A stretch of DNA of 64,000 nt from JANQIO01 sp965601975 (GCA_965601975.1 OZ271856.1:1054001-1118000); one strand, 5' to 3'; positions 16,654-26,597 are shown, counted from the stretch's first letter. Program-made: numbers and translations. The notes: generated from the letters alone by a model not told the origin.

Positions 16654-17658
16654 ATGAATTATGACGGATTGACGATTGCCGTCCCCTCGACCCAGAACTA
16701 TTCCTTCACGAGCGTTGAGCAACTGGACGATGTGCAACACGATCTGGGCTGGTTGACCGAGTATCGACAGCTCAAGCCGGGCCCATTCCACTCCGCGTTC
16801 TCGATCCTGGAAAATGGCACGTGGTTCCTCTTGGAGGAAAAATCTTCCTGCCAGCTGGAGCTGCTGTCTCCTACCTTTCCTGGCATGGTTGTCCTGCTGG
16901 TGCTTGAGGGCAAGCCGGGCATCGTGAACGGTCAGGAGTTCAGCAAGGATCATCTTATGGTGTTTCCACCCGGGTGTGATTTTCGCGCTGCAATGCCGGC
17001 GGGTATCAGGGTCACCCAGCTCGGGGTTCCAGTAGAAGAATTCGAGCGTGTGTGTCGCGCTGTCTCGCCCCAGCTGTGCCTTCTGGATGAAGGGATCCGC
17101 TCCATTCCCCTCACGCCCGGCAAGTTGGCGGGGCTGGCTGCGTCAATGCGAGTACTACTCATGTCGCCGCCGGACTGTATCGAGACCCGGGACGAGTGGG
17201 CTTCGGCGATCCTGACGCAGACCCTGTCACTGGCATGTCACTGTCATGCGACACCTCAAAGAGACAGCATGCCCCGCGTCGCAGCCCGTCGTGCCATGAA
17301 CAGGGCAATCGAGTACATCGAGGTCCACCTGGATGAGGCGATCAGCGTCGCCACCCTCGGCGATAAGGTCGGAGCCACTACCCGATCGCTTGAGCGAACC
17401 TTCGCCAGGGAACTGGGCGTGTCGCCCCAGCAATACGTGAAAGCGCGTCGCCTCAATGCCGTCCACCGCTGTCTCCTCAACAATGGCAGTGAGGAAAACG
17501 TCAGGATAATCGACGTGGCAACACGCTTTGGCTTTTCACACATGGGGCGGTTTGCCGGTGAGTACCATCGCTACTTCGGCGAGTGCCCACGGGATACGCT
17601 CCTGGGCAGTCAGCTCGATCCCCCGTCCGAGAAGGCGAGATTGTCGCGGAGCGGATAG
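16654..17658 (+). CDS. AraC family transcriptional regulator (first of a tandem pair)
   Basis: This is a 334-residue regulator. The N-terminal half is a cupin-like sensing domain with the pattern DLGWLTEYRQLKPGPF and a later VFPPGCDFRA. The C-terminal third carries the two helix-turn-helix units (VATLGDKVGATTRSLERTF and IDVATRFGFSHMGRFAGEY). The style resembles EutR-like AraC proteins rather than the ligand-binding class at 11654. The product of the next gene (17816) is a clear paralogue over its whole length, with the same DELQxxLGWxTEYxQLxPG-type start. I chose the ATG at 16654 from alignment with the paralogue. Targets are unknown; the downstream sulfatase is a candidate. Confidence 0.85.
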   Translation: MNYDGLTIAVPSTQNYSFTSVEQLDDVQHDLGWLTEYRQLKPGPFHSAFSILENGTWFLLEEKSSCQLELLSPTFPGMVVLLVLEGKPGIVNGQEFSKDHLMVFPPGCDFRAAMPAGIRVTQLGVPVEEFERVCRAVSPQLCLLDEGIRSIPLTPGKLAGLAASMRVLLMSPPDCIETRDEWASAILTQTLSLACHCHATPQRDSMPRVAARRAMNRAIEYIEVHLDEAISVATLGDKVGATTRSLERTFARELGVSPQQYVKARRLNAVHRCLLNNGSEENVRIIDVATRFGFSHMGRFAGEYHRYFGECPRDTLLGSQLDPPSEKARLSRSG

Positions 17659-17661
17659 CTC
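17642..17661 (+). promoter_or_regulatory. weak candidate fifth copy of the shared promoter element
   Basis: TGTCGCGGAGCGGATAGCTC overlaps the stop codon of the first AraC gene and points towards the second. It matches site D at 57938 at about 15 of 20 positions. The distance to the start codon (about 154 bp) is longer than at the other sites and part of it is coding, so chance is a real possibility. Confidence 0.25.
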
Positions 17662-17815
17662 ATTTTGCAAGCTATATGACATACTTCGGCAACGGGTTCG
17701 CTGTGGTGACAGGTGGCGGCTTCCTGCGGTGAATGAGTCCGTTCCCTGTCAAGACCAACAACAGGGTTGTTCAGTGCGCACCCGGTTCGCGGACCGGGAT
17801 GGAAAGCGATCTGTG

Positions 17816-18754
17816 ATGACGAAAATTCTAGCGAACAAGCTTTCGTGTTTCTCCGTTGAAGAACTCGACGAGACGCAACACAAACTGGGGTGGCCCACCG
17901 AGTACAATCAGCTCGACCCGGGCGCTTTCTCTGCCACCATCGCAACACTGGAGGAGTCGCACTGGTTTCTGCTGAATGAACAATCAGCACAAACAGTGGA
18001 AGTGCGCGCGCCCGCACCATCCGGAAAGTACATCATCGCGCTGGCGGAAGGCGCGCCCGGTGCGGTCAATGGCCGCCTTATCACGGACGGGCACGCCCTG
18101 CTTGTGCCTCCCGACGCCGACTTTCGGGCCACCCTGACAGGGGGGATGTCGGTCCTGGAGGTTGGAGTCGATACGGAGATATTCGATCAAGTTGTTCACG
18201 CGGTCGCACCTGACCTGTCGCTGGAGGGCGCGGGCGTCCAGTCTTTTGCCGTCGACTCACACATATCGGCGAGCCTGCGAAAAGCCATGAGGGCGGCGCT
18301 CTTCACCCCGGCAAACCGCGCCGCGGCCAGGGAGGAACAGGTCGTGGAAATTGTTACGGCGACGCTGCGCGCTGCTCTCGATCGTGACGAGGCGCCCTCT
18401 TCACACTTCTTGCACACCCCCACCGCCCGCCAGACCCTGGCGAAGGCCATGGAGTACATTGAGGCACACCTGCATGAGACGCTGCGCATTGCCGCCCTGG
18501 CGAACGAACTGGGCGTCACAATCCGTTCGCTCGAGCGAATCTTCAAGCGCGAAGTGGGTATGTCACCCCAGAACTATGTGAAAGTTCGTCGCTTGAACGC
18601 CGCGTACCGCAGCCTTCGCAACGCCGACCAGGCACACGTCCCCCGCGTTGGCGACGTGGCCGCCCGCCATGGTTTTAGGCACAAGGGCAGGTTTTCCGTG
18701 GATTTCCATCGCCATTTTGCCGAGTACCCGCAGCAGGTGCTCCACGGCCGGTAG
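17816..18754 (+). CDS. AraC family transcriptional regulator (second of a tandem pair)
   Basis: This is a 312-residue paralogue of the upstream regulator. The sensing domain contains KLGWPTEYNQLDPGAF and LVPPDADFRATL. The DNA-binding part has IAALANELGVTIRSLERIF and VGDVAARHGFRHKGRFSVDF. I chose ATG 17816; longer frames run back through the first gene's end. A 157-bp gap separates the two genes, so the second probably has its own promoter. The sulfatase at 18939 follows in the same direction, which makes one or both of these its likely regulators. The duplication with divergence suggests two related inducers or an activator/repressor pair. Confidence 0.87.
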   Translation: MTKILANKLSCFSVEELDETQHKLGWPTEYNQLDPGAFSATIATLEESHWFLLNEQSAQTVEVRAPAPSGKYIIALAEGAPGAVNGRLITDGHALLVPPDADFRATLTGGMSVLEVGVDTEIFDQVVHAVAPDLSLEGAGVQSFAVDSHISASLRKAMRAALFTPANRAAAREEQVVEIVTATLRAALDRDEAPSSHFLHTPTARQTLAKAMEYIEAHLHETLRIAALANELGVTIRSLERIFKREVGMSPQNYVKVRRLNAAYRSLRNADQAHVPRVGDVAARHGFRHKGRFSVDFHRHFAEYPQQVLHGR

Positions 18755-18816
18755 GCCGACGCTGCAGTCTTTCCCAAACCCGGTCGGGATTCACTTGGCC
18801 CTGCCCCGGGATTCTT

Positions 18817-18892
18817 GTTGCGACAGAACAGGAATTGGGCGTTAATCTGTCGCATATCGGATAACGCGGCACACAGTGCTGTGCCAGCATTT
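18817..18892 (+). promoter_or_regulatory. 76-bp promoter block containing shared element site C (upstream of second sulfatase)
   Basis: The core 18848-18867 reads TGTCGCATATCGGATAACGC. The full block matches the one before the HdeD-like gene at 56 of 76 positions (hand count). A weak -10-like CAGCAT (18885-18890) is 19 bp after GGATAAC. The sulfatase ATG lies 46 bp past the block. Confidence 0.6.
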
Positions 18893-18938
18893 GGCTAACC
18901 GGTCGATCACGGCCCTTCCGCAATGCGAGGTCCTCACG

Positions 18939-20384
18939 ATGTCACAGTTTGCACGCGCCAGGACATGTCTTGTTGCACTGGCAATTTACGCTGCTTCCAT
19001 GGCTTCGCAGGCCGCGGACAGGCCCAATGTGGTGCTGATGGTCATGGATAACCTGGGCTGGGGGGAGATCGGCGCCTACGGCGGCGGCATTCTCCGCGGG
19101 GCCGAGACGCCCCGGCTGGACGCGCTGGCCAATGAAGGCATGAAACTCCTGAACTTCAACGTGGAGCCCCAGTGCACGCCCTCGCGGGCGGCCTTGATGT
19201 CCGGCCGCCACCCGATTCGCTCCGGTGCGACCAGGGTGGTATGGGGCCTGCCCTATGGCCTGGTCGGCTGGGAACAGACCATGGCGGAAGGCTTCAAGGA
19301 AGCCGGCTATTCCACGTCCATGTACGGCAAGTGGCACCTGGGCGACCAGCCGGGCCGCTGGCCCACTGACCAGGGCTTCGACGAGTGGTATGGCGTTCCC
19401 AATACCACCGATGAAGCCATGTATACCAGCCAACCTCACTTCGACGCGTCAGTGGTCGAGCCGCCACAGATCGTGTCTGCGACGGCGGGCAAGAAGCCCA
19501 GGGACGTGAAGCTCTACGACCTCAAGACCCGACGCACCATCGACCGGGAGCTGACTGACAAAACCGTTGCTTACATCAAGAAGCATGCCCGGTCCAGCAA
19601 GCCTTTCTTTACCTACCTGGCCTACACCCAGCCACACCTGCCGGTGCTGCCACACCCCGACTTTGCCGGTAAGACCGGCAACGGCAACCAGGCGGACATG
19701 CTCGCCGAGATGGACCACAACGTGGGTCGCGTGCTGGACGCCATCGAGAAGGCTGGCATTGCCGACAACACGATCGTTGTCTGGATGAGCGAGAACGGGC
19801 CGGAGGAGGCCCCCTCCTATTTCGGTACCGCCGGCCCCTGGCGCGGGCACTATTTCACTACCCTGGAAGGTTCGCTGCGCACACCGTTCCTGATTCGCTG
19901 GCCGGGCAAAGTCAAGCAAGGCTCCGTGAACAACGAGATCGTGCACATCACAGACCTGTTCACGACCTTTGCCAACGTGGCCGGTTACCAGGTGCCCGGT
20001 GACCGGATGATTGACGGGGTGGATCAGACGGCGCTGTTTACCGGGAAGTCGAAAGAGTCTGCCCGCGAGGGCTTCCCCGCCTACAACGGCCCCAACATGC
20101 AGTCTTACAAGTGGCGGAATTTCAAGATTCACTACTTTGACCAGCAGAGCATGTTCGACGCACCGGTTCGCTATAACTTCCCGCGGGTGCACGATTTGCT
20201 GAAGGACCCCAAGGAGATCTATGGCATCTACGGTGGTAGCAACGGGAGTGCAAATGGTGTCGAACGGCTGACCTGGGTGATGCCGGCGGTAACCTACGAG
20301 GTGCTCAAGTTCCAGAAGTCGCTGCTGGACGAGCCGCCGGTGCCGTTTCCGGCCCCTGAGCCCTATACACCTCCGGGCAGGTAG
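18939..20384 (+). CDS. exported sulfatase (arylsulfatase family)
   Basis: This 481-residue protein has a signal peptide (about residues 1-25, cleavage SQA/ADR), then the sulfatase N-terminal metal block PNVVLMVMDNLGWGE. The canonical formylglycine motif is C79-T-P-S-R83. The later block YGKWHLGD carries the conserved Lys and His, and WMSENGPEE supplies further metal ligands. It is a full-length periplasmic sulfate-ester hydrolase. It differs from the first sulfatase (CTAGR), so the two probably have different substrates. It needs a formylglycine-generating enzyme encoded elsewhere. The promoter region carries the same 76-bp block as the HdeD-like gene. I chose ATG 18939 for the signal peptide. 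Confidence 0.92.
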   Translation: MSQFARARTCLVALAIYAASMASQAADRPNVVLMVMDNLGWGEIGAYGGGILRGAETPRLDALANEGMKLLNFNVEPQCTPSRAALMSGRHPIRSGATRVVWGLPYGLVGWEQTMAEGFKEAGYSTSMYGKWHLGDQPGRWPTDQGFDEWYGVPNTTDEAMYTSQPHFDASVVEPPQIVSATAGKKPRDVKLYDLKTRRTIDRELTDKTVAYIKKHARSSKPFFTYLAYTQPHLPVLPHPDFAGKTGNGNQADMLAEMDHNVGRVLDAIEKAGIADNTIVVWMSENGPEEAPSYFGTAGPWRGHYFTTLEGSLRTPFLIRWPGKVKQGSVNNEIVHITDLFTTFANVAGYQVPGDRMIDGVDQTALFTGKSKESAREGFPAYNGPNMQSYKWRNFKIHYFDQQSMFDAPVRYNFPRVHDLLKDPKEIYGIYGGSNGSANGVERLTWVMPAVTYEVLKFQKSLLDEPPVPFPAPEPYTPPGR

Positions 20385-20586
20385 GTGACCTGCTGCAATG
20401 ACGCACCTGGCGGGAGATGCCGGCGGGACTGGGCGACTGGCGAAAATTTGAGGCTGGATTAGTCTTGTAAATGGAAGAAGGTCACGGTGTGCCTGCACTT
20501 GCGATAGGCGAGGGTAGGAGACAAGAAGCCTTCGAATAACCCGCTCAGCGGGAGATAACAACACATACGTGGGGGAAGCGGCCGCA

Positions 20587-22161
20587 ATGCGCCTTTATTC
20601 GTTATGTTCTCGAGCGTCACTGGGATGCCTGGTGGTCCTGCTGTCCGCCTGCGCGATGGTGGGTCCCGACTATGAAACGCCCGAGACCCAGGTGACCCAG
20701 CAATGGGCCTCGGCGCGAGCCGAGGCCGTCAGTGCGGGAGCAGCCGATCACAGCGATTGGTGGACCAACTTCAACGACCCGGCCCTCAATGAGCTGATCG
20801 ATCGCGCCTATGGTCAGAACCTGGGGCTGCAGATTGCGGGCCTGCGGGTCTACGAAGCGCGCTCACTGCTGGGTTTTGCCGCCGGCACCCTGTATCCCCA
20901 GGTGCAGAGCCTCAATGGCTCCGCCGCCACCATTGAAATCAGCGAGAACGCCGATCCGGTAACCAGTTTGCCGCCTGGCCTGATCGACACCTCCTTCGAC
21001 CGCTACGGCACCAGCTTTGACGCCGCCTGGGAACTCGACTTCTGGGGCCGTTTCCGCCGCGGAGTGGAATCCGCCGATGCCCTGTTTGCCGCCAGCCTGG
21101 CGAGCTATGACGATTTCCTGGTGACACTTACCGGCGATGTGGCCAGCGCCTACATCCTGCTGCGCACCCTGGAAGAGCGGCTCGATTACGCCGAGAGCAA
21201 TGAGAAAATCCAGCAGCGCAGCCTGGAGATCGCCAGCGTTCGCTTCCGCAACGGCCTGGTGACCGAGCTGGACGTGCAGCTGGCCAGGTCGTTACTGGGC
21301 AACACCCAGGCGCGAATTCCAGTGTTCAAGCGCGGCATTCGCCAGACCCGCCTGGCCCTGAGCCTGCTGCTGGGTATGCCGCCAAGCGACCTGGAGGACA
21401 TTCTCGGCGGGCGCGGGATGATTCCCAACACCCCACAGCAGATCGCCGTGGGTATACCCGCTGACCTGCTGCGACGGCGGCCGGATATTCGCCAGGCAGA
21501 GCTGCTGGCCGCCGCCCAAAGTGCACGCATCGGCGCTGCGACAGCGGATATGTACCCTTCGTTCCGCCTGATCGGTACGGTGGGTTATGCCGCTGAAAGC
21601 AGTGGTGACGTGTTCGACTCCGGTAGTGACCTGAGCCTCGGCGCCTTCGCTTTCAACTGGAAGTTCCTCAACTATGGACGCCTTCGCAGCAAGGTGCGCA
21701 TCGAGGACGCCCGCTTCCAGCAGGCGGCCACTGCCTACCAGAATTCGGTACTCAATGCGGCCCGGGAAGTGGAATCCAGCCTGGAAGGCTTCCTGCGTTC
21801 CAAGCAGCAGGTGACAGCGCTGACCGAGAGCGTTGATGCAGCCCGGCGCGCCGTCGACCTGGCACAGACCCAGTATCGCGAAGGCAATATCAGCTACACC
21901 CTGGTACTGGATGCCCAGCAGTTCCAGTTGCTGAACGAGGACCAGCTGACCGCCGCGCGCGGCGAAGTCGCCCGCAACCTGATCGCCACTTACAAGGCGC
22001 TGGGCGGTGGTTGGCAGATGCGTGAAGGCCGCGACCTGATTCCAGACGCCACCCGCGAGGAAATGATGCAGCGCACCAATTGGGGCGGATTGCTGGAGGC
22101 GGATGCCGTTGAGCCCGTTCCGGCCGAAGAGCGCGGCAGCTGGCGACTGCCGGATTCCTGA
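20587..22161 (+). CDS. RND efflux outer-membrane factor, NodT-family lipoprotein
   Basis: This is a 524-residue TolC-like outer-membrane channel. The signal ends in a lipobox (LLSAC, then AMVGPDYETP), the hallmark N terminus of NodT/OprM lipoproteins. Two OEP repeats form the periplasmic helical barrel (near ELDFWGRFRRGVESA and VGIPADLLRRRPDIRQAE). The ATG at 20587 has GGGGGAAG nine bases upstream; a GTG at 20569 is possible. It starts a plus-strand operon: adaptor gene after 62 bp, then permease, symporter and porin. It exports unknown compounds together with the next two gene products. Confidence 0.93.
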   Translation: MRLYSLCSRASLGCLVVLLSACAMVGPDYETPETQVTQQWASARAEAVSAGAADHSDWWTNFNDPALNELIDRAYGQNLGLQIAGLRVYEARSLLGFAAGTLYPQVQSLNGSAATIEISENADPVTSLPPGLIDTSFDRYGTSFDAAWELDFWGRFRRGVESADALFAASLASYDDFLVTLTGDVASAYILLRTLEERLDYAESNEKIQQRSLEIASVRFRNGLVTELDVQLARSLLGNTQARIPVFKRGIRQTRLALSLLLGMPPSDLEDILGGRGMIPNTPQQIAVGIPADLLRRRPDIRQAELLAAAQSARIGAATADMYPSFRLIGTVGYAAESSGDVFDSGSDLSLGAFAFNWKFLNYGRLRSKVRIEDARFQQAATAYQNSVLNAAREVESSLEGFLRSKQQVTALTESVDAARRAVDLAQTQYREGNISYTLVLDAQQFQLLNEDQLTAARGEVARNLIATYKALGGGWQMREGRDLIPDATREEMMQRTNWGGLLEADAVEPVPAEERGSWRLPDS

Positions 22162-22223
22162 GCGGACCCAAGACACATGTATTTCAACGTCAACGACACA
22201 GAACAGGCGAGCAAGGCACTCCT

Positions 22224-23384
22224 ATGAAGCAATTCATCACTTCAACCGGTTCATCCCTATCCCGCATGCCACGCACCGTGCTGGCGTGCTTCGCGGCGTT
22301 GCTGCTGGTGGCCTGCGCGGAGGAGCCGGCGCCACCGCCAGCCGCCAAGTCGGTATTCGCCTTGCAGATCGAGGATCTGGGCGCCTTTGCCGAGCGGTCC
22401 TTCCCGGGCCGCGCCCGGGCGGGCCAGCAGGTCAATCAGTCCTTCCGGGTGGCAGGTCCGCTGATCGAGTTTCCCGTGTCCGTCGGTGACGAGGTCGAAG
22501 CCGGCCAGCTCCTCGCGCGTATCGACCCCAAGGATTACATCAACCAGCTGGCAACGCTGCAGGGCCAGTTGGAGCGGGCCCAGTCCGTCTCGACCCGCGC
22601 GGAAGCAGATTTACGCCGGATTAAAAACACCTACCGGGAAGATCCCGGCGCCACCAGTGAAGCGGCGGTGGACATGGCCCAGCAGATCCGGGACTCCTCG
22701 GTCGCCAATGCTCGCTCGCTGGAAGCCTCGGTGAAAGAAGCCCAGGACCGATTGGATTACACCTACCTGCGGGCACAGTTTGACGGCGTGGTTGTGGAGA
22801 CCTATGTGGAGAACTTCGAGACCGTGGTGCCGCGTGAGCCGATCCTGCGGGTGCTGGATCCCTCCTCGATCGAGTTTGTGGTGCAGGTTCCGGAAAACCT
22901 GATTGGCCTCGCTCCCTATGTGGAATCGGTAGCGGTCCAGTTCGACGCCTTGCCGGGTGTTGAAGTGGTGGCCACGATCAAGGAAATCGGCCGTGAAGCC
23001 TCCCAGGCCACCCGAACCTATCCCGTCACCCTGGTAATGAACCAGCCTGAGGGCGGAGAAATCCTGCCCGGCATGGCGGGGCAGGCGACTATTCGCAGCA
23101 AGCCGCCGGAGACCCACGCGCTGGGCCTGGTGGGCATCGATATCCCCATGACTGCGGTCTTCAACCCCGAACGGGGCGGCGCGAATTACGTCTGGGTGAT
23201 CAACCGCGACACCAACACCATCAGCCGCCGCGAGGTCACCCTGGGCCGTCTGTCGCGGCTGGGCGTGCTGGTGGACAAGGGGCTTGAAGCGGGCGACTGG
23301 ATTGTCACCAAGGGCGTGAACACGCTGAGCGAGGGACAGGAAGTCCGTATTCTCGAAACGTCGCAGCGGGGCACTGCTTCATGA
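22224..23384 (+). CDS. RND efflux periplasmic adaptor (membrane fusion protein)
   Basis: This 386-residue protein has a signal with a lipobox-like LLLVACAEE, so it is probably lipid-anchored. It shows the usual adaptor order: a short biotinyl-lipoyl half (VGDEVEAGQLLARIDPKDY), a helical hairpin (about residues 110-170), the second lipoyl half (LDYTYLRAQFDGVVVE), then beta-barrel and membrane-proximal domains. Its stop overlaps the permease start by four bases (ATGA), giving coupled synthesis. It links the permease at 23381 to the NodT channel. Confidence 0.93.
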   Translation: MKQFITSTGSSLSRMPRTVLACFAALLLVACAEEPAPPPAAKSVFALQIEDLGAFAERSFPGRARAGQQVNQSFRVAGPLIEFPVSVGDEVEAGQLLARIDPKDYINQLATLQGQLERAQSVSTRAEADLRRIKNTYREDPGATSEAAVDMAQQIRDSSVANARSLEASVKEAQDRLDYTYLRAQFDGVVVETYVENFETVVPREPILRVLDPSSIEFVVQVPENLIGLAPYVESVAVQFDALPGVEVVATIKEIGREASQATRTYPVTLVMNQPEGGEILPGMAGQATIRSKPPETHALGLVGIDIPMTAVFNPERGGANYVWVINRDTNTISRREVTLGRLSRLGVLVDKGLEAGDWIVTKGVNTLSEGQEVRILETSQRGTAS

Positions 23385-26300
23385 ACCTGCCGCGCTTTGC
23401 CGTCGAACACCAGACCTTCATCAATTTCCTTACGGCCCTGGTGTTTATCGGGGGTGTATACAGTTATTTCAACCTGGGCCAGCTGGAAGACCCGGACTTC
23501 ACGGTGAAGATCGGCGCGATCATCACCGCCTACCCCGGCGCCTCGCCTGAAGAAGTGGAGCTGGAAGTCACCGACCGGATCGAAACCGCGATCCAGGAAA
23601 TGCCGCAGATCCTGCGCCTGACCTCCTACTCCAAGGCGGGCGTGTCCATCATCCGGGTTGAGATGCAGGAAGAATTCTGGGCTGATCGCCTGCCCCAGGT
23701 CTGGGACGAGATGCGCAAGAAGATTCGTGACATCACCCCGCAATTTCCCCCGGGCGTCATCAAACCGGAAATCATTGACGATTTCAGCTTCGTATTCGGC
23801 TTTGTGCTGGCGGTCACCGGCGACGGCTACTCCTATGCGGAACTGGAGAGTTACGCCAAGGGCATTCGCAAGGAGTTGAACCTGGTGCCGGGCGTTGCGC
23901 GTGCCGACCTGTGGGGCGTGCAGCCCAAGGTCATTTACCTCGACGTGTCCGAGACCCAACTGGCTGAGCTGAAGATCACCGCCGAGGACATCATCACTAC
24001 ACTGGCGGCCCAGAACATGGTGGTGAATGCCGGCTCGGTGGAAACCCGCAACAAACGCATGCGAATCGAGGCCACTGGGATGTTCAGCCGCCCCGAGGAC
24101 ATCGGTGAGCTGGCGATTCGCCGTTCCGGGGAAGACGCGCTGCTGCGCGGGCTGGCGGAGTACAGTCCCTATTCCCGGGAGAGCGAGGCCTCGTCTCCGC
24201 TCGGCCTGGCCGAATCCGGCAGTCGAGCAGGGGTGGTCACCGGGGAGCTGATCCGCATCAAGGATGTGGCGACGGTGAGGCAGGGCTACCTGGACCCGCC
24301 CTTGCAAATGATGCGCTTCAACGGCGAGCCAGCCCTGGCGATCCAGCTGGCCAATGCGCCCGGCGGCAATATCGTGGTAACCGGTCAGGCCCTGGACAAG
24401 CGCCTTGAAGAGATTCTGCCGATGCTGCCGGCCGGTATCGAAGTGGAACGCTTTGTCTGGCAGTCAGACATCGTCACCGAGTCAATCGGCAACTTTGTGA
24501 TCAACCTGGCCGAGGCGGTGCTGATCGTGCTGGTGGTGGTGGCCCTCACCATGGGCTGGCGCAATGGCATCATCATTGGCTGGGCGCTGATACTCACCAT
24601 CAGTGGCACCTTCATCGTCATGTACTCCATGGACATACAGTTGCATCGCGTCTCCCTCGGGGCGCTCGTGATTGCCCTGGGAATGATGGTGGACAACGCC
24701 ATTGTGGTGGCGGACAACGCCGCGGTGGGGATGGCGAGGGGGCAGGACCGAGTAGATGCCTGCGTCGATGCGGCCAACAAACCCAGCATGGCCCTGATCG
24801 GCGCGACGATCGTCGCCGCCATGGCGTTCTTCCCGATTTATTTCGCCAAGGCCAATTCCGGCGAGTATGCACGGACCCTGTTTATCGTGGTATTCGTGTC
24901 CCTGATCTGGAGCTGGCTGATCGCCATGTTCGTCACGCCGCTGAACTGCATCAAGTTCCTCAAGCTGGAGGAAAAGGATCCAAACGCGGAAGCCGTCGAC
25001 CCCCTGGATACCCCGTTCTTCCGGGCCTACAAGGCGGCGCTGCAGACGCTCATTCGCTTTCGCGGTATGACCATCCTGGTCGCCACCGGGGTGCTGGTAG
25101 CGGCGATAATTGGCTTCAACGATGTTCCCAAGCAGTTCTTCCCGGATTCGACCCGAACCCAGATTCGCGTGGATTACTGGGCAGACCAGGGCACGCCGAT
25201 AAAGACGACCTCAGAAGTCGCCCGCCTGATCGAACAGCGTCTTGACGGTGATCCGCGGGTGAGGAATGTGGGCACATTCGTCGGCTCCGGTGGGCCGCGC
25301 TTCTACCTGCCGGTAGACCCGGAATTTCCCTACCCGGAATACACACAGATCATCATCAATACCCACACCTTTGCCGACGTCGATCCGCTCTACGCGGAGC
25401 TGGAGCCCTGGCTCAATGAAAACATCACCGAGGGATTGACCCGGGTGCGCAAGTACACGGTGGGCCCGGGTGATGAATGGCCCTTCGAGCTGCGGATCAG
25501 CGGTCCCGCCGAGGCGGATATGGCCACCCTTCGGCGACTGGCCGAGGAGGGGATGGCAATCCTCAACGGCACACCACTGGCCAGGCATGTGCGCACTGAC
25601 ATCCGGCAGCGGGTGCCCAAGGTCGTGGCGGAGTACAACCAGGAGCGGGCGCGCTGGTCCGGTGTCTCCCGCAACGATATTGCCATGGCCACCCAGCGGG
25701 CCTTCGACGGTACCCCGGTTGGCCTCTACCGGGAGGGGGATTCGATTTACCCGATTATTGCCCGCAATATCGACGAGGAGCGGGACCGGGTATCCGCCGA
25801 GCTCGACCTGGTGCAGGTGCAGCCGGCTCTCGGCTTGAAGACCTTGCCGCTGGGCCAGGTGACCAGCGACATCGCGGTGGAATTCGAAGACCCGATCATC
25901 GTTCGCTTCCAGCGCCGCCGCCAGGCGGCCATCCAGGCCACGCCCAATAACACAACCTACCCCGCACTGAGGGCGGCAACGCAGGAGCAGTTCGACGAGC
26001 TGGAGGCCAGCCTGCCGCCGGGCTACAGCTTCTACTGGGACGGGGAGTTCGAGAGCACGCAGACGGCCCAGCTGTCCCTGGTGCCGGGCATGATACCGGC
26101 GGTGGTGATCATGGCGATCATCATGGTGGCGCTGTTCAATTCCGTCATGCCGCCCCTCGTCATCGTGCTGACCATCCCCTTTGCGGTCATCGGCGTGACG
26201 GCGATTTTGCTGCCGACCCAGACGGCCTTCGGGTTCATGGCGCTGCTGGGCGGCATGAGCCTGGTGGGCCTGATGATCAAGAACGCTATTGTGATGATGG

Positions 26301-26566
26301 ACGAGATCGATGCCAACAAGGCGCTGGGCAAGACACCCTACGACTCGGTGATCGACGCCGGCCTGTCGCGGGTGCGGCCGATTTGCGTGGGCGCTGCCAC
26401 CACCATCCTCGGGGTGATACCGCTGCTGACCGATGCCTTCTGGGTATCGATGGCGATGACCATGATGGCGGGCCTGACCGTTGGTACGGCGTTGACCTGT
26501 CTGCTGTTGCCGACGTTTTACGCCACCCTGTACCGCATTCCATCCCCGGGCAGCGTCAAGGCCTGA
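23381..26566 (+). CDS. RND efflux permease
   Basis: This is a 1061-residue inner-membrane proton antiporter of the AcrB fold: one N-terminal helix, a large periplasmic loop, helices 2-6, a second loop and helices 8-12. The start shows the LGQLEDPDFTVK pattern of a subgroup distinct from AcrB. The TM4 relay block reads LVIALGMMVDNAIVVADN, where AcrB has two adjacent aspartates (VDDAIVV); the second is Asn here. TM11-12 blocks (LLGGMSLVGLMIKNAIVMMDE) are intact. It is coupled to the adaptor upstream, and a GltS-like symporter follows by 31 bp. Substrates cannot be predicted. Confidence 0.94.
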   Translation: MNLPRFAVEHQTFINFLTALVFIGGVYSYFNLGQLEDPDFTVKIGAIITAYPGASPEEVELEVTDRIETAIQEMPQILRLTSYSKAGVSIIRVEMQEEFWADRLPQVWDEMRKKIRDITPQFPPGVIKPEIIDDFSFVFGFVLAVTGDGYSYAELESYAKGIRKELNLVPGVARADLWGVQPKVIYLDVSETQLAELKITAEDIITTLAAQNMVVNAGSVETRNKRMRIEATGMFSRPEDIGELAIRRSGEDALLRGLAEYSPYSRESEASSPLGLAESGSRAGVVTGELIRIKDVATVRQGYLDPPLQMMRFNGEPALAIQLANAPGGNIVVTGQALDKRLEEILPMLPAGIEVERFVWQSDIVTESIGNFVINLAEAVLIVLVVVALTMGWRNGIIIGWALILTISGTFIVMYSMDIQLHRVSLGALVIALGMMVDNAIVVADNAAVGMARGQDRVDACVDAANKPSMALIGATIVAAMAFFPIYFAKANSGEYARTLFIVVFVSLIWSWLIAMFVTPLNCIKFLKLEEKDPNAEAVDPLDTPFFRAYKAALQTLIRFRGMTILVATGVLVAAIIGFNDVPKQFFPDSTRTQIRVDYWADQGTPIKTTSEVARLIEQRLDGDPRVRNVGTFVGSGGPRFYLPVDPEFPYPEYTQIIINTHTFADVDPLYAELEPWLNENITEGLTRVRKYTVGPGDEWPFELRISGPAEADMATLRRLAEEGMAILNGTPLARHVRTDIRQRVPKVVAEYNQERARWSGVSRNDIAMATQRAFDGTPVGLYREGDSIYPIIARNIDEERDRVSAELDLVQVQPALGLKTLPLGQVTSDIAVEFEDPIIVRFQRRRQAAIQATPNNTTYPALRAATQEQFDELEASLPPGYSFYWDGEFESTQTAQLSLVPGMIPAVVIMAIIMVALFNSVMPPLVIVLTIPFAVIGVTAILLPTQTAFGFMALLGGMSLVGLMIKNAIVMMDEIDANKALGKTPYDSVIDAGLSRVRPICVGAATTILGVIPLLTDAFWVSMAMTMMAGLTVGTALTCLLLPTFYATLYRIPSPGSVKA

Positions 26567-26597
26567 ACCAAAATAAGAATAGCTGGAGAACCGCCCT

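Noticed and set aside
20541..20553. Terminator-like hairpin CCCGC-TCA-GCGGG before the RND operon
   Set aside because: The stem is only five bases and is not followed by T residues.
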